64,000 bases of DNA from Ahrensia sp. (GTDB lineage: Bacteria > Pseudomonadota > Alphaproteobacteria > Rhizobiales > Rhizobiaceae). Where the stretch lies: positions 19,704-83,703 of the forward strand of contig PAKZ01000019.1 in NCBI GenBank assembly GCA_002706335.1. The letters are read 5' to 3'. Positions 55,307-63,720 of the stretch are shown one piece after another. Under the pieces are notes generated by a model, which did not search any database, was not told where the DNA came from, and saw nothing but the letters and a program-made list of their open reading frames with translations. The position numbers and the translations under genes are program-made. Within the stretch, counting starts at the first letter, position 1. Each line of letters opens with the position of its first letter.

Positions 55307-56251
55307 TCATTTGAAGCCGCGTTCGATCTTGTCCAGCGTCTCCATCGCAGGCAGAACCTGCGCGACGCTCGAATTCGGCTCGCGGCCTTCCTGGATCGCC
55401 GAGATGAACTCGCGGTCGATCAGTTCGATGCCATTGTCCGAGACGGCCACGCCCGACAGGTCGATCGGCTTGTCATAGCCGTCGAACAGATCGTCGTAGC
55501 GGGCGAGATAGGTGCCATTGTCGCAGATATAGCGGAAGAACGTTCCGAACGGTCCTTCATTGTTGAAGGAGAGCGAAAGCGTGCAAATCGCGCCCTTCGG
55601 CGTCTTCATGCCGATCGTCATGTCCATGGCGATGTCGAGATCCGGATGCATCGGGCCCTGCAGGCCAAAGGCTTCCGAGCAGGTCTCACCGGTCTGGTAC
55701 TGGAACAGGTCGACCGTGTGGCAGGCGTGGTGCCACAACAGATGGTCCGTCCAGCTCCGCGGCTCGCCCTTCGCATTGGTGTTGGAGCGACGGAAGAAAT
55801 AGGTCTGCACATCCATCTGCTGGATCTTCAGCTCTCCCGCCTTGATCTTGTTGTGGATCCACTGATGCGAGGGATTGAAGCGGCGCACCTGTCCGGACAT
55901 CGCGACAAGGCCGGTTTCTTTCTGCTTGACGACAACGGCCTGGCTGTCGGCGAGACTGTCGGCCATCGGGATTTCGACCAGCACATGCTTGCCGGCCTCC
56001 ATACACTGGATCGCCTGCGCCGCGTGCATCTGCGTCGGCGTGGCGAGGATCACCGCATCGACATCGTCACGCGCAATGCACTCAGCCAGATCCGTCGCCG
56101 CGTGTCCGATACCCTTTTCCGCGGCCAGGGCATCGATCTTCTCGCGTGTCGGTCCCATGACCGAGGTGACTTCGATACCGTCGATATTGGAGAGCGCATC
56201 CAGGTGCTTCAATCCGAAAGCGCCATAAGCGCCAGCAACGCAAAGTCTCAT
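55307..56251 (-). CDS. ligC: 4-carboxy-2-hydroxymuconate-6-semialdehyde dehydrogenase
   Basis: A 314-residue Gfo/Idh/MocA-fold oxidoreductase. The N-terminus MRLCVAGAYGAFGLKHLDAL holds the Rossmann site. Segments VILATPTQMHAAQAI, VRRFNPSHQWIHNKIKAGEL and ICDNGTYLARYDD agree with my memory of Sphingobium LigC, as does the length. LigC oxidises the LigAB ring-cleavage product to 2-pyrone-4,6-dicarboxylate with NADP+. The start at 56251 follows GGAGGAAA. It is on the opposite strand to ligI and ligAB, with the LysR gene in between. Confidence 0.87.
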   Translation of the reverse strand: MRLCVAGAYGAFGLKHLDALSNIDGIEVTSVMGPTREKIDALAAEKGIGHAATDLAECIARDDVDAVILATPTQMHAAQAIQCMEAGKHVLVEIPMADSLADSQAVVVKQKETGLVAMSGQVRRFNPSHQWIHNKIKAGELKIQQMDVQTYFFRRSNTNAKGEPRSWTDHLLWHHACHTVDLFQYQTGETCSEAFGLQGPMHPDLDIAMDMTIGMKTPKGAICTLSLSFNNEGPFGTFFRYICDNGTYLARYDDLFDGYDKPIDLSGVAVSDNGIELIDREFISAIQEGREPNSSVAQVLPAMETLDKIERGFK

Positions 56252-56429
56252 ACTATTTCCTCCGGTCGTTTCCGTCCTGTTTCGGCCCAAACCGGTACGC
56301 CGTCAATGCCGCGTGCCGCCGGATGAAACACAAGCGGACACACGCGACACGGACGGCGGCCAGTCCGGACACTATGGCGCGGTGAATATCATCGCCGCGC
56401 TCCGATTGCCCATTCAATCGCATCGACCG

Positions 56430-57689
56430 CTATTGAATTTCCGCATAGGCGGGCGCAACCGAGCCGCCGCCCGAATTCATGCCGGCGCTCACTTCGCGCA
56501 GATAGGATAGAAACTGCTGCTGCGTCTTGGTTGGTCGCCAGTCGCGGCGGTAGGTCAGCCCGATCGCGCGCGCGCTGTCTGCCAGCTCGATGGGCAGTGG
56601 CACCAGAACACCCTGCTCGTATTCGTGTCGGATCTGGTTGAGCGAAATGATCGTGATGTAATCGCCCGTCATCAACAGCCCGCGCAGAAGGACCAGCGAG
56701 GACGACACGACGCGCACCGGGGTGATGGGCAAATCCTGGATGCGCAACGTGTCGTAGAGGTAACTGCCGGCCGGCGTGTTTTTCGGCGGCGCCACCCAGG
56801 GATAGGCGAGCACATCGTCGATCGTCACCTCGTCGCGCCCCGCCAGCGGGTGCTTGGTCCCGGCGACGATGGCGAGCGGATCGTCGAACAGGGGTTCCTG
56901 GACGATATCGTCGACCGGCGCCGGATCGCGCAGAGCCCCGATCAGGAAATCGATATCGCCGTGACGCACGCCATGCAGCAGTTCGGCATAGCGCCCGTCG
57001 ACGGCGCGGATCTGGACGCGGCTGGAATTGCGCACCATCCGGTCGATCGCCGCAGGCAGGACGAAGGTCCGCACCAGCGGCAAGGCTCCGACGACGATAT
57101 GGGTGGAATCGCGGCCGAGAAAGTCGTCGACCTCGTCGAAGCCCTGCTGCAATTCCGCGAGAGCCAGCTTTGTCCTCTGGGCAAGCAACTGCGCCGCCGG
57201 TGTCAGCGATATGCCCTCATGCGCGCTGGAAAAAAGCTTCAGCCCGGACAGACGTTCCAGATTGCGCGCGGCACGATGGATCGAGGGCTGCGATATGCCG
57301 ATGCTCCGTGCGGCCATCGAGAAATTGTTTGCTTCCGAAACAGCGACCAGCGCGCGCAATTGTGCCGCCGTAAGCAGCCTGTCGAAATCCGAAAAGCCGC
57401 GCCCCTTCTGGCGCGATCCGCTTCGTGCAGCCTCACGTGCGCCCGCCTGCAGATGATCGAGCGCCCGCTCGACGCGCTCGAGAAACTGTGCACCGATTTC
57501 GGTGACGAACATCCCGTCGCGGCGTCGCTCGAACAGCGGTGCCGCAAGATCCTCCTCCAGTTTCGCGATCGCCTGGGTCACGGCGGGTTGCGAAAGATGC
57601 GCCCTTTCCGCGGCCATGCTGACGCTGTGGCAATGCGCCACTTCGCGGAAAACCCTCAGATGCCGGATATTGGGAAGCGCCTGTCTCAT
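56430..57689 (-). CDS. LysR regulator with two helix-turn-helix domains, candidate lig regulator
   Basis: A 419-residue protein with two consecutive LysR-type DNA-binding domains. The first is at residues ~8-66 (HSVSMAAERAHLSQPAVTQA) and the second at ~107-166 (NNFSMAARSIGISQPSIHRA). A single effector-binding domain follows (~190-405). Usual LysR proteins are about 300 residues with one HTH. It is divergent from ligI and followed by ligC on its own strand, so it probably controls the lig genes. The ATG at 57689 is preferred to the upstream TTG at 57713. Confidence 0.9.
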   Translation of the reverse strand: MRQALPNIRHLRVFREVAHCHSVSMAAERAHLSQPAVTQAIAKLEEDLAAPLFERRRDGMFVTEIGAQFLERVERALDHLQAGAREAARSGSRQKGRGFSDFDRLLTAAQLRALVAVSEANNFSMAARSIGISQPSIHRAARNLERLSGLKLFSSAHEGISLTPAAQLLAQRTKLALAELQQGFDEVDDFLGRDSTHIVVGALPLVRTFVLPAAIDRMVRNSSRVQIRAVDGRYAELLHGVRHGDIDFLIGALRDPAPVDDIVQEPLFDDPLAIVAGTKHPLAGRDEVTIDDVLAYPWVAPPKNTPAGSYLYDTLRIQDLPITPVRVVSSSLVLLRGLLMTGDYITIISLNQIRHEYEQGVLVPLPIELADSARAIGLTYRRDWRPTKTQQQFLSYLREVSAGMNSGGGSVAPAYAEIQ

Positions 57690-57868
57690 TGCTGCTCGAT
57701 ATCGCTCTTTCAAAGCGCCTATAGCAAATTTTTATGGGAAGCGAACGATTTGAAATGGGCAAACCACGGCAGTTGCATCAATTTCCCCGGCGACTCCGCA
57801 ATCTGGGCATCAGCGCGTTTTGCGCTATATAAATGACCCGAATCCACAAAAGCGGCGGGAGGGAACCC

Positions 57869-58738
57869 ATGGACCCGGACTATTTGCCTTTTCACCCGAA
57901 TCCCTCGAAGCCGGCCTTCACGCCGCCTCCGGGAGCCGTCGACGCGCATTGCCACGTATTCGGGCCAGCCGACACCTTTCCCTATGCGCCGGAACGCAAA
58001 TACACGCCATGCGACGCGCCGAAGGAAAAGCTCTTCGAACTGCGCGACTATCTGGGCTTCGAGCGCAATGTCATCGTGCAGGCAACCTGCCATGGCAAGG
58101 ATAACCGGGCGCTGGTCGACGCGCTGAAAGCCGCCGGCGATAAGGCCCGTGGGATCGCCTCGGTCGGTCCCGATATCGGCATGGACGAACTCAAGGCGAT
58201 GGATGAGGCAGGCGTACGCGGCGTACGCTTCAATTTCGTCAAGCGCCTCGTCGATTCGACCCCGAAAGAGGTCTTCCTCGGCATCGCAGACAAGATCGCC
58301 CAGCTCGGCTGGCACATCGTCGTCTATTTCGAGGCGCAGGACCTCGAGGAACTGGTCCCGTTCCTGAAGCAGCTTCCGACCACCATCGTCGTCGACCATA
58401 TGGGCCGTCCCGACGTGACCAAGGGTGTCGACCATCCCGATTTCCAGCGCTTTGTCGATCTGATGGCCGATGTCGACACGATCTGGACCAAGGTTACCTG
58501 CCCCGAGCGGCTGACGGTTGCGGGCCCGCCCTATGACGATGTCGTGCCCTTCGGGCGCAAGCTGGTCGAGACATTCCCCGACCGCGTCATCTGGGGCACC
58601 GACTGGCCGCACCCGAACATGAAGTCGCATATGCCCGATGACGGCAAGCTGGTCGACTTCATCCCGCGTATCGCGGTGACGGAGGAGGCGCAGAAGAAAC
58701 TGCTCGTAGACAATCCGATGCGGCTATACTGGAGCTAG
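57869..58738 (+). CDS. ligI: 2-pyrone-4,6-dicarboxylate hydrolase
   Basis: A 289-residue amidohydrolase. DAHCHVFGP carries the H-x-H motif at residues 26-28, YTPCDAP, NFVKRLVD and VDHMGRPD follow, and IWGTDWPHPN carries the catalytic Asp. This is the LigI pattern. It opens the pyrone ring made by LigC to give 4-oxalomesaconate. The start at 57869 follows GGGAGGGAA. Two hairpins follow the stop. Confidence 0.9.
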   Translation: MDPDYLPFHPNPSKPAFTPPPGAVDAHCHVFGPADTFPYAPERKYTPCDAPKEKLFELRDYLGFERNVIVQATCHGKDNRALVDALKAAGDKARGIASVGPDIGMDELKAMDEAGVRGVRFNFVKRLVDSTPKEVFLGIADKIAQLGWHIVVYFEAQDLEELVPFLKQLPTTIVVDHMGRPDVTKGVDHPDFQRFVDLMADVDTIWTKVTCPERLTVAGPPYDDVVPFGRKLVETFPDRVIWGTDWPHPNMKSHMPDDGKLVDFIPRIAVTEEAQKKLLVDNPMRLYWS

Positions 58739-58741
58739 GCA

Positions 58742-58778
58742 TACAGGAACTCAACCGCAACCACCGGAAGTTCCTGTA
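58742..58778 (+). other. Long hairpin immediately downstream of ligI
   Basis: TACAGGAACT and AGTTCCTGTA form a perfect 10-bp stem with a 17-nt loop, four bases after the ligI stop. It has no T-run and precedes a true terminator by 11 bp. It may protect the 3' end of the ligI message or be a protein-binding dyad. Confidence 0.5.
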
Positions 58779-58789
58779 AGATCTCTTAG

Positions 58790-58820
58790 AGCCCGGATGC
58801 CCGGCGCATCCGGGCTTTTT
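58790..58820 (+). terminator. Intrinsic terminator after ligI
   Basis: AGCCCGGATGC and GCATCCGGGCT form a perfect 11-bp stem with a CCGGC loop, followed by TTTTT. It separates ligI from ligAB, which therefore need their own promoter. Confidence 0.92.
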
Positions 58821-58917
58821 CATGCGTGACCGCTTGGTAAGAAGGCCGAAAAATGTCGGCGGGTTGCTATAAGTTTTGCGCAACAGGCATTCATTCTAAT
58901 CCGCCCGCGGACGCCGC

Positions 58918-58960
58918 TTGATTTAGGTCAAACCCGCCGCTTGGCCCGGCCTTGTATACA
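58918..58960 (+). promoter_or_regulatory. FNR/FixK-type box with matching -10 upstream of ligAB
   Basis: TTGAT-TTAG-GTCAA (58918-58931) matches the Fnr consensus in nine of ten positions. TATACA at 58955-58960 is a good -10, and a start about six bases later (58966) puts the box centre at -41.5, the class II activating position. The predicted leader before ligA (58988) is about 22 nt. The oxygen-sensing interpretation is inferred. Confidence 0.55.
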
Positions 58961-58987
58961 TGGGTCAATATCCAGGAGGAAATGACC

Positions 58988-59344
58988 ATGGACCAACCGG
59001 GTTTTGACTATCACATCGACATTCCGGGCACGACCATCTTCGACGGCAAACAGGCCATGAAGGGCTATGCGCTCAACAAGATGTGCTACTCGTTCAACAG
59101 GGCCGAGAACCGCGAAGAGTTCAAGGCGGACGAGGAGGCCTATATGGAAAAATACGGCCTCAACGAAGAGCAGAAGGAAGCCATCCGCAAGCGCGACGTT
59201 CTCGGACTGATCGATGCGGGCGGCAACATCTACTACCTCGCCAAATTCGCCGGCATCTTCAAGCTGTCGGTTCAGGATGTCGGCGGCCTGCAGACGGGCC
59301 GCACAACCGAGGAATTCAAGGAATTCCTCGCCAGCCAGGCGTGA
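58988..59344 (+). CDS. ligA: Protocatechuate 4,5-dioxygenase alpha subunit
   Basis: A 118-residue alpha-helical subunit. DIPGTTIFDGKQAMKGYALN and LNEEQKEAIRKRDVLGLIDAGGN (cited in parts) are LigA signatures. It caps the LigB active site. The ATG at 58988 has AGGAGGA eight bases upstream; the ATG at 58982 is too close to it. ligB follows 12 bp later. Confidence 0.95.
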   Translation: MDQPGFDYHIDIPGTTIFDGKQAMKGYALNKMCYSFNRAENREEFKADEEAYMEKYGLNEEQKEAIRKRDVLGLIDAGGNIYYLAKFAGIFKLSVQDVGGLQTGRTTEEFKEFLASQA

Positions 59345-59356
59345 GGAGGACTTATC

Positions 59357-60205
59357 ATGGCAACCATTCTCGGCGGTATCACCACCTCCCACATTCCCGC
59401 GGTGGGCAATGCGATCCAGAAGGAACTCTACGACGATCCTTACTGGAAGCCGTTTTTCGACGGCTATCCGAAAATCCATGCCTGGATCAAGGAACACAAG
59501 CCGGACTATGTGATCAACATCTACAACGACCACGGCCTCGGCTTCTTCCTTGACCGGATGCCGACCTTCGCGATCGGCGCCGCGCATGAATATCGCAACG
59601 AGGACGAAGGCTGGGGCCTGCCGTCGCTCGATCCGTTCCCCGGCGCGCCGGAACTCTCCTGGCACATCATCGAGTCGATGGTCGCCGACGAGTTCGACAT
59701 CACCTCCTGCCAGGAGCTTCCTGTCGACCACGGCTTCGTCGTTCCGATGCAGCTCTTCTGGCCGGGCGCGCCGCACCATCCGGATATGCCGAAGGCCGTG
59801 CCGATCTCGGCCAACACGGTGCAGCATCCGATCCCCACGCTGAAACGCGCCCTCGCTTTCGGCCGGTCGCTTCGCAAGGCGCTGCTGTCGTTCCCCGAGG
59901 ATGCGAAGATCGTCGTCCTCGGCACAGGCGGCCTGTCGCACCAACTCGACGGCGCGAGGGCGGGCTTCATCAACAAGGAGTTCGACCAGTATTGCCTGGA
60001 GAACATTGTCCACAATCCGGACGAGCTGACCAAGGTAACCCGCATGGAACTGGTCGAAAAGGCCGGCGCGCAGGGCACCGAGTTCCTGATGTGGATGATG
60101 ATGCGCGGAGCCCTCGGCGACGACGTCAACGAGATCACCCGCAACTATCATATCCCGATCTCGAACACGGCCTCCGGCACCCTGCTGCTGGAATGCGCCG
60201 CCTGA
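59357..60205 (+). CDS. ligB: Protocatechuate 4,5-dioxygenase beta subunit
   Basis: A 282-residue catalytic subunit of the extradiol dioxygenase. Iron ligands are H12 (TTSHIP), H59 (YNDHG) and E242 (GTEFLMW); H195 in GGLSHQLDG is the catalytic base. It uses O2 and Fe(II) to cleave protocatechuate to 4-carboxy-2-hydroxymuconate-6-semialdehyde. AGGAGG precedes the start. Its product feeds LigC and LigI next door; genes for the later steps (hydratase, aldolase) are not in the window. Confidence 0.96.
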   Translation: MATILGGITTSHIPAVGNAIQKELYDDPYWKPFFDGYPKIHAWIKEHKPDYVINIYNDHGLGFFLDRMPTFAIGAAHEYRNEDEGWGLPSLDPFPGAPELSWHIIESMVADEFDITSCQELPVDHGFVVPMQLFWPGAPHHPDMPKAVPISANTVQHPIPTLKRALAFGRSLRKALLSFPEDAKIVVLGTGGLSHQLDGARAGFINKEFDQYCLENIVHNPDELTKVTRMELVEKAGAQGTEFLMWMMMRGALGDDVNEITRNYHIPISNTASGTLLLECAA

Positions 60206-60231
60206 TCGGAACGCAACCGACGAAATGATCG

Positions 60232-60261
60232 ACGCCCGGACTACCAAGTCCGGGCGTTTTT
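60232..60261 (+). terminator. Intrinsic terminator after ligB
   Basis: ACGCCCGGACT and AGTCCGGGCGT form a perfect 11-bp stem with a 4-nt loop, followed by a T-run to 60261. Confidence 0.92.
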
Positions 60262-60341
60262 CCTTTGCGGAGCCGCCGCAACGGGAACCGGACATATGCC
60301 CCGCGAGTTCTATACGAAACACAATCGGGCAATGAGCGGCC

Positions 60342-61256
60342 ATGGTCCTCGGTACGCAGGATATCCAGAATATTTCGAGACGGGGCGCACTGGTCAGTGG
60401 GCCGTTCCTGCCCGTTCCGGCTTCGCCTGCGACCGTTCCTGTAACGCAGATCGGGCCCGGCCACGGCGAACCCGATACCGTATTCCTGCACGGTCTGTTC
60501 TCCTCCAATTCCATGTGGCGCGCCATGTCGCGGTTGCAGGATCCTCTTCACGCCATCGCGCTGCCTTTGCCGGGACATTTTCCCTGGAACACCACGCCGG
60601 AGGAGACCGCGGCGCTGCTCGGCGATTTCGTGTTCCTCGAAACGTGGCGGGAAGCCATACGGACGCGGACCGATCGCAAGGTCACACTGGTTGCGCACTC
60701 CACCGGGGCCTTCGCCGCCATGAAGATGGCCGCGCTGTGGCCCGATCTCGTCGAGCGCATTGTCCTGTTCGGCGCGTTCTCCTGCGGCGTGACGGCCGCC
60801 GCAAGATCCGCCTCGGCGAGCATCGTCACCTTGCCTCTCGCCGGCGGTATGCTGTTCCGTATGCTGTATGAGCTCTGGCTTTATTCGCCGGCCCTCTACG
60901 ACCGTGGCCTCGCGACCGCCAAGGCCGCGGGTCTCGGCAAAAGCGCTCGCCTGTCACCGGAACGCGCGATGCACGCCGACCTGCGCCGAAGCAATCCCGA
61001 GTCCATGCGCGCCGTTGTCCGCTGGCTGCGGGCGACGTCGATAGCCGACGATATTGCCGGCATATCCGTGCCCGCGACAGTCGTCATAGGCACGACGGAT
61101 CCGGTCGTCGGCGCGCGCGAGCAGATCGAACTCGCCCGCGCCCTGCCGCGGGGCACCGCCATCATCTGCGATGTAGGGCACTTGCCCATGTTCGAAGCGC
61201 CGGAACTCGTCCGGCGCCTCGTCGTCCAGCCGAAATGGATCAGCCGCGCCGGATGA
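60342..61256 (+). CDS. Alpha/beta hydrolase
   Basis: A 304-residue alpha/beta hydrolase. VFLHGLFSS provides the oxyanion hole, AHSTGAFAA the nucleophile serine elbow (G/A-x-S-x-G), the acid is probably in GTTDPVVG and the histidine in DVGHLPMFE. The substrate is unknown. It follows the ligB terminator and shares its strand, but has no visible link to the lig pathway. Its 3' end overlaps the convergent creatinase gene by 17 bp. Confidence 0.85.
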   Translation: MVLGTQDIQNISRRGALVSGPFLPVPASPATVPVTQIGPGHGEPDTVFLHGLFSSNSMWRAMSRLQDPLHAIALPLPGHFPWNTTPEETAALLGDFVFLETWREAIRTRTDRKVTLVAHSTGAFAAMKMAALWPDLVERIVLFGAFSCGVTAAARSASASIVTLPLAGGMLFRMLYELWLYSPALYDRGLATAKAAGLGKSARLSPERAMHADLRRSNPESMRAVVRWLRATSIADDIAGISVPATVVIGTTDPVVGAREQIELARALPRGTAIICDVGHLPMFEAPELVRRLVVQPKWISRAG

Positions 61257-62475
61257 TCATCTCTTCCGGTCCGTAGGGGAAATTGGTGATGTTCTCCGCT
61301 CCGTCCTCGGTAATGACGAAGATGTCGTGTTCGCGGTAGCCGCCCGCACCGGGCTTGCCTTCCGGGATCATGATCATCGGCTCCATCGAAACGACCATGC
61401 CGGGCTTCAGCACCGTGTCGACATCCTCTCGCAATTCCACCCCCGCCTCGCGGCCGTAATAATGCGACAGCACGCCGAAGGAGTGCCCGTAGCCAAAGGA
61501 GCGGTATTGCAGCAGGTCCCAGCCCCTATACATCTCGTTGAGGGCCAGCGCGATCTCCGAGCATGACTTGCCCGGGCCCATCATGTCGGACCCGGCCTTC
61601 ATCACCGCGCAGTTCTTCTGCCAGAGGTCGAGATGCGCGTCGGAGGCTTCCTCGCAGAACAGCGTACGTTCGATCGCCGTGTAGTAGCCGAAGATCATCG
61701 GGAAGCAGTTCACGGAGCAGATATCGCCGCGCGCGACGCGCTTGTTGGTCACCGGATTATGCGCCCCGTCGGTCATGATGCCCGACTGGAACCATGTCCA
61801 GGTGTCCATCAGTTCGACGAACGGGAAGCTCCTGCCGATCTCGCGGATCATCGCGTTGGTCGAGGCAATCGCCACCTCATATTCCGGCGCGCCTTCGTGC
61901 AGGGCATCCATCACGGCGCGCGCGCCGACATTGCAGATCCGCGTGCCTTCTCGGATCAGGCTGATTTCCTCGCCGGACTTGAGCGTGCGCATCCACATCG
62001 AAGCCGCCGCCACATCGACGAATTCGACACCCGGAAAAGCGTCGCCAAGCAGCTTGCGGTAATCGATGGAAACATGATCGAACTCGATGCCCACGCGTTT
62101 CGCACCGGTCGGGATGAGCGACTTCAGCGCCGTGAAGAAGTTGTCGCGCCGCCAGTCGGAATAGATGACGTTGTCGCCATGGGTGCGGCGCCAGGGTTGG
62201 CCGCCATCGATGCCGGCCGACACCGTCGTCGCACTGTCGGCGGTGAGCACGAACCCGAACTTGCGGCCGAACTGACAGTAGAGGAAGCCGGAATAGTAGC
62301 AGATGCCGTGATAGGACGTGAAAACCGCCGCGTCGATATCATTGGCGGCGAGATGCGCCCGCATCTCGTTTTGACGACGATCCATCTCGGCGTCTGAGAA
62401 GGGCGACCATTCTTTGTCGCCATTCTTCCACTGGAAGACATGCAGCATGTCTTCGGTGCTGGTCCTTATGTTCAT
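61240..62475 (-). CDS. Creatinase (creatine amidinohydrolase)
   Basis: A 411-residue M24-family 'pita-bread' protein. ELMDTWTWFQSGI and DGAHNPVT (catalytic H239, equivalent to H232 of Pseudomonas creatinase) and the C-terminal YGHSFGVLSHYYGREAG and VVSMEPMIM agree closely with my memory of creatinase; the M24 metal ligands are not conserved as a full set. It hydrolyses creatine to sarcosine and urea in the cytoplasm. No sarcosine oxidase or creatininase is in the window. An Xaa-Pro peptidase is less likely because of the DGAHNPVT motif. Confidence 0.88.
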   Translation of the reverse strand: MNIRTSTEDMLHVFQWKNGDKEWSPFSDAEMDRRQNEMRAHLAANDIDAAVFTSYHGICYYSGFLYCQFGRKFGFVLTADSATTVSAGIDGGQPWRRTHGDNVIYSDWRRDNFFTALKSLIPTGAKRVGIEFDHVSIDYRKLLGDAFPGVEFVDVAAASMWMRTLKSGEEISLIREGTRICNVGARAVMDALHEGAPEYEVAIASTNAMIREIGRSFPFVELMDTWTWFQSGIMTDGAHNPVTNKRVARGDICSVNCFPMIFGYYTAIERTLFCEEASDAHLDLWQKNCAVMKAGSDMMGPGKSCSEIALALNEMYRGWDLLQYRSFGYGHSFGVLSHYYGREAGVELREDVDTVLKPGMVVSMEPMIMIPEGKPGAGGYREHDIFVITEDGAENITNFPYGPEEMIIRRG

Positions 62476-62507
62476 TTGGGAGATCGCTTCGTTGGGCCTG
62501 ATGGCTC

Positions 62508-62523
62508 ACTGCACTATTGCAGT
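62508..62523. promoter_or_regulatory. 16-bp palindrome upstream of creatinase
   Basis: ACTGCA-CTAT-TGCAGT is a perfect 6+4+6 dyad centred 40 bp upstream of the creatinase start. The position fits a repressor site covering the promoter. No regulator gene is adjacent. Confidence 0.4.
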
Positions 62524-62700
62524 CAACGTTGGCCGAGCCGGGAAGTGAAACCGGTCGGCATATTCTACAGCGGAGCCATCCAGGGCCGCAATCGAAAGCG
62601 ACGCCGCATCGCCGGAAAGCGTCGTTCCACGATCCTGCAATGGCGTCATATCCGCCCAAATGCTACCCTGAGGCAACGGCCGTCATAGCGGAGACTGCCA

Positions 62701-63720
62701 ATGCCAACGCCTCTCGATGTCCTGTTCGACACACCGGAAAACGCGCCGGCCGACGGCGACGTGCCAGAGGCCGCAATAGAAGAGATGCGCGAATATTCGG
62801 CCTATCTCGACGGTATCATTCCGCCGAAACGCGAAGTCGACCGCAACATCCTGATTGCCACCTGGAACATCGCCCATTTCCGCTCTCTGACGCGCAAATG
62901 GAAAGGCGGTTCGCATGACAGCCCGAAACGCGACTATCGCTGCCTTTGGGCTATCACGGAGATACTCTCGCGTTTCGACGTGGTCGCCGTCCAGGAAGTC
63001 GGCTCGGATTTCCGCGCGCTGCGCTCGGCGATAAAGGTGCTCGACCCGAACTGGAGCTTCCTGATGACCGACCGGGCCGAAGGCCAGGGCGGCAATGACG
63101 AGCACATGGCCTATATATTCGACACGACCCGGGTGGCGCTTTCGGGGCTGGCCGGCGAACTGGTCGTGCCCGACGAGGCCGAGGAATTCGGCTTCGACAA
63201 GGGGAGCTTCAAGAAGCAGTTCGCGCGCAATCCCTATGCCGTCTCCTTCCGCACCCGGGACACGACATTTATCCTGATTACTGCGCATATCGACTATGGC
63301 GACGTCACCCAGGAGCGCCTGCCGGAACTGCGCGGCATCGCCAAATGGATGCAATCATGGGCGGCGCGCGAACACCGCTGGCACCACAATCTGATCGTAC
63401 TCGGCGACTTCAACCTGGAGCGGACCGGAAACGAACTTTACGAGGCCTTCGTCAGCACCGGGCTGGAAGTGCCCTTCATCCTGCAAAGCCATCCGCGCAC
63501 CATCTATGCGCGCGGCTCCGACCCCGAGGCCGAGAGCTACCATGACCAGATCGCCTGGTTCTCGAAAGGGGAATCGGCGCTTCTGGGCCTTGAAGTGGCG
63601 AATGGCGGCATCGTCGTGATCTGGGATCGATTGCTTCGCGACCGCCATCTCCCGAAAGGCAGCTTCGCCTTCCGGATTTCGGACCACAACCCGCTCTGGC
63701 TGGAATTCCGCCTCGCCTAG
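62701..63720 (+). CDS. Endonuclease/exonuclease/phosphatase-fold protein
   Basis: A 339-residue protein of the EEP superfamily. Motifs in order: ATWNIAHF (Asn), VVAVQEVG (metal Glu), TAHIDYG (His), LGDFNLER (Asp-x-Asn) and ISDHNPLW (catalytic Asp-His). All expected catalytic residues are present, so a metal-dependent nuclease or phosphodiesterase activity is likely, with unknown substrate. There is no signal peptide. AGAC-type weak ribosome binding site; the start at 62701 is the first in-frame ATG. Confidence 0.85.
   Translation: MPTPLDVLFDTPENAPADGDVPEAAIEEMREYSAYLDGIIPPKREVDRNILIATWNIAHFRSLTRKWKGGSHDSPKRDYRCLWAITEILSRFDVVAVQEVGSDFRALRSAIKVLDPNWSFLMTDRAEGQGGNDEHMAYIFDTTRVALSGLAGELVVPDEAEEFGFDKGSFKKQFARNPYAVSFRTRDTTFILITAHIDYGDVTQERLPELRGIAKWMQSWAAREHRWHHNLIVLGDFNLERTGNELYEAFVSTGLEVPFILQSHPRTIYARGSDPEAESYHDQIAWFSKGESALLGLEVANGGIVVIWDRLLRDRHLPKGSFAFRISDHNPLWLEFRLA

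Noticed and set aside
58746..58773. GGAAC followed by GTT after ligI, resembling an EcfG promoter
   Set aside because: The spacing is 19 bp, not 17, and the bases are the two arms of a perfect hairpin immediately after the ligI stop.
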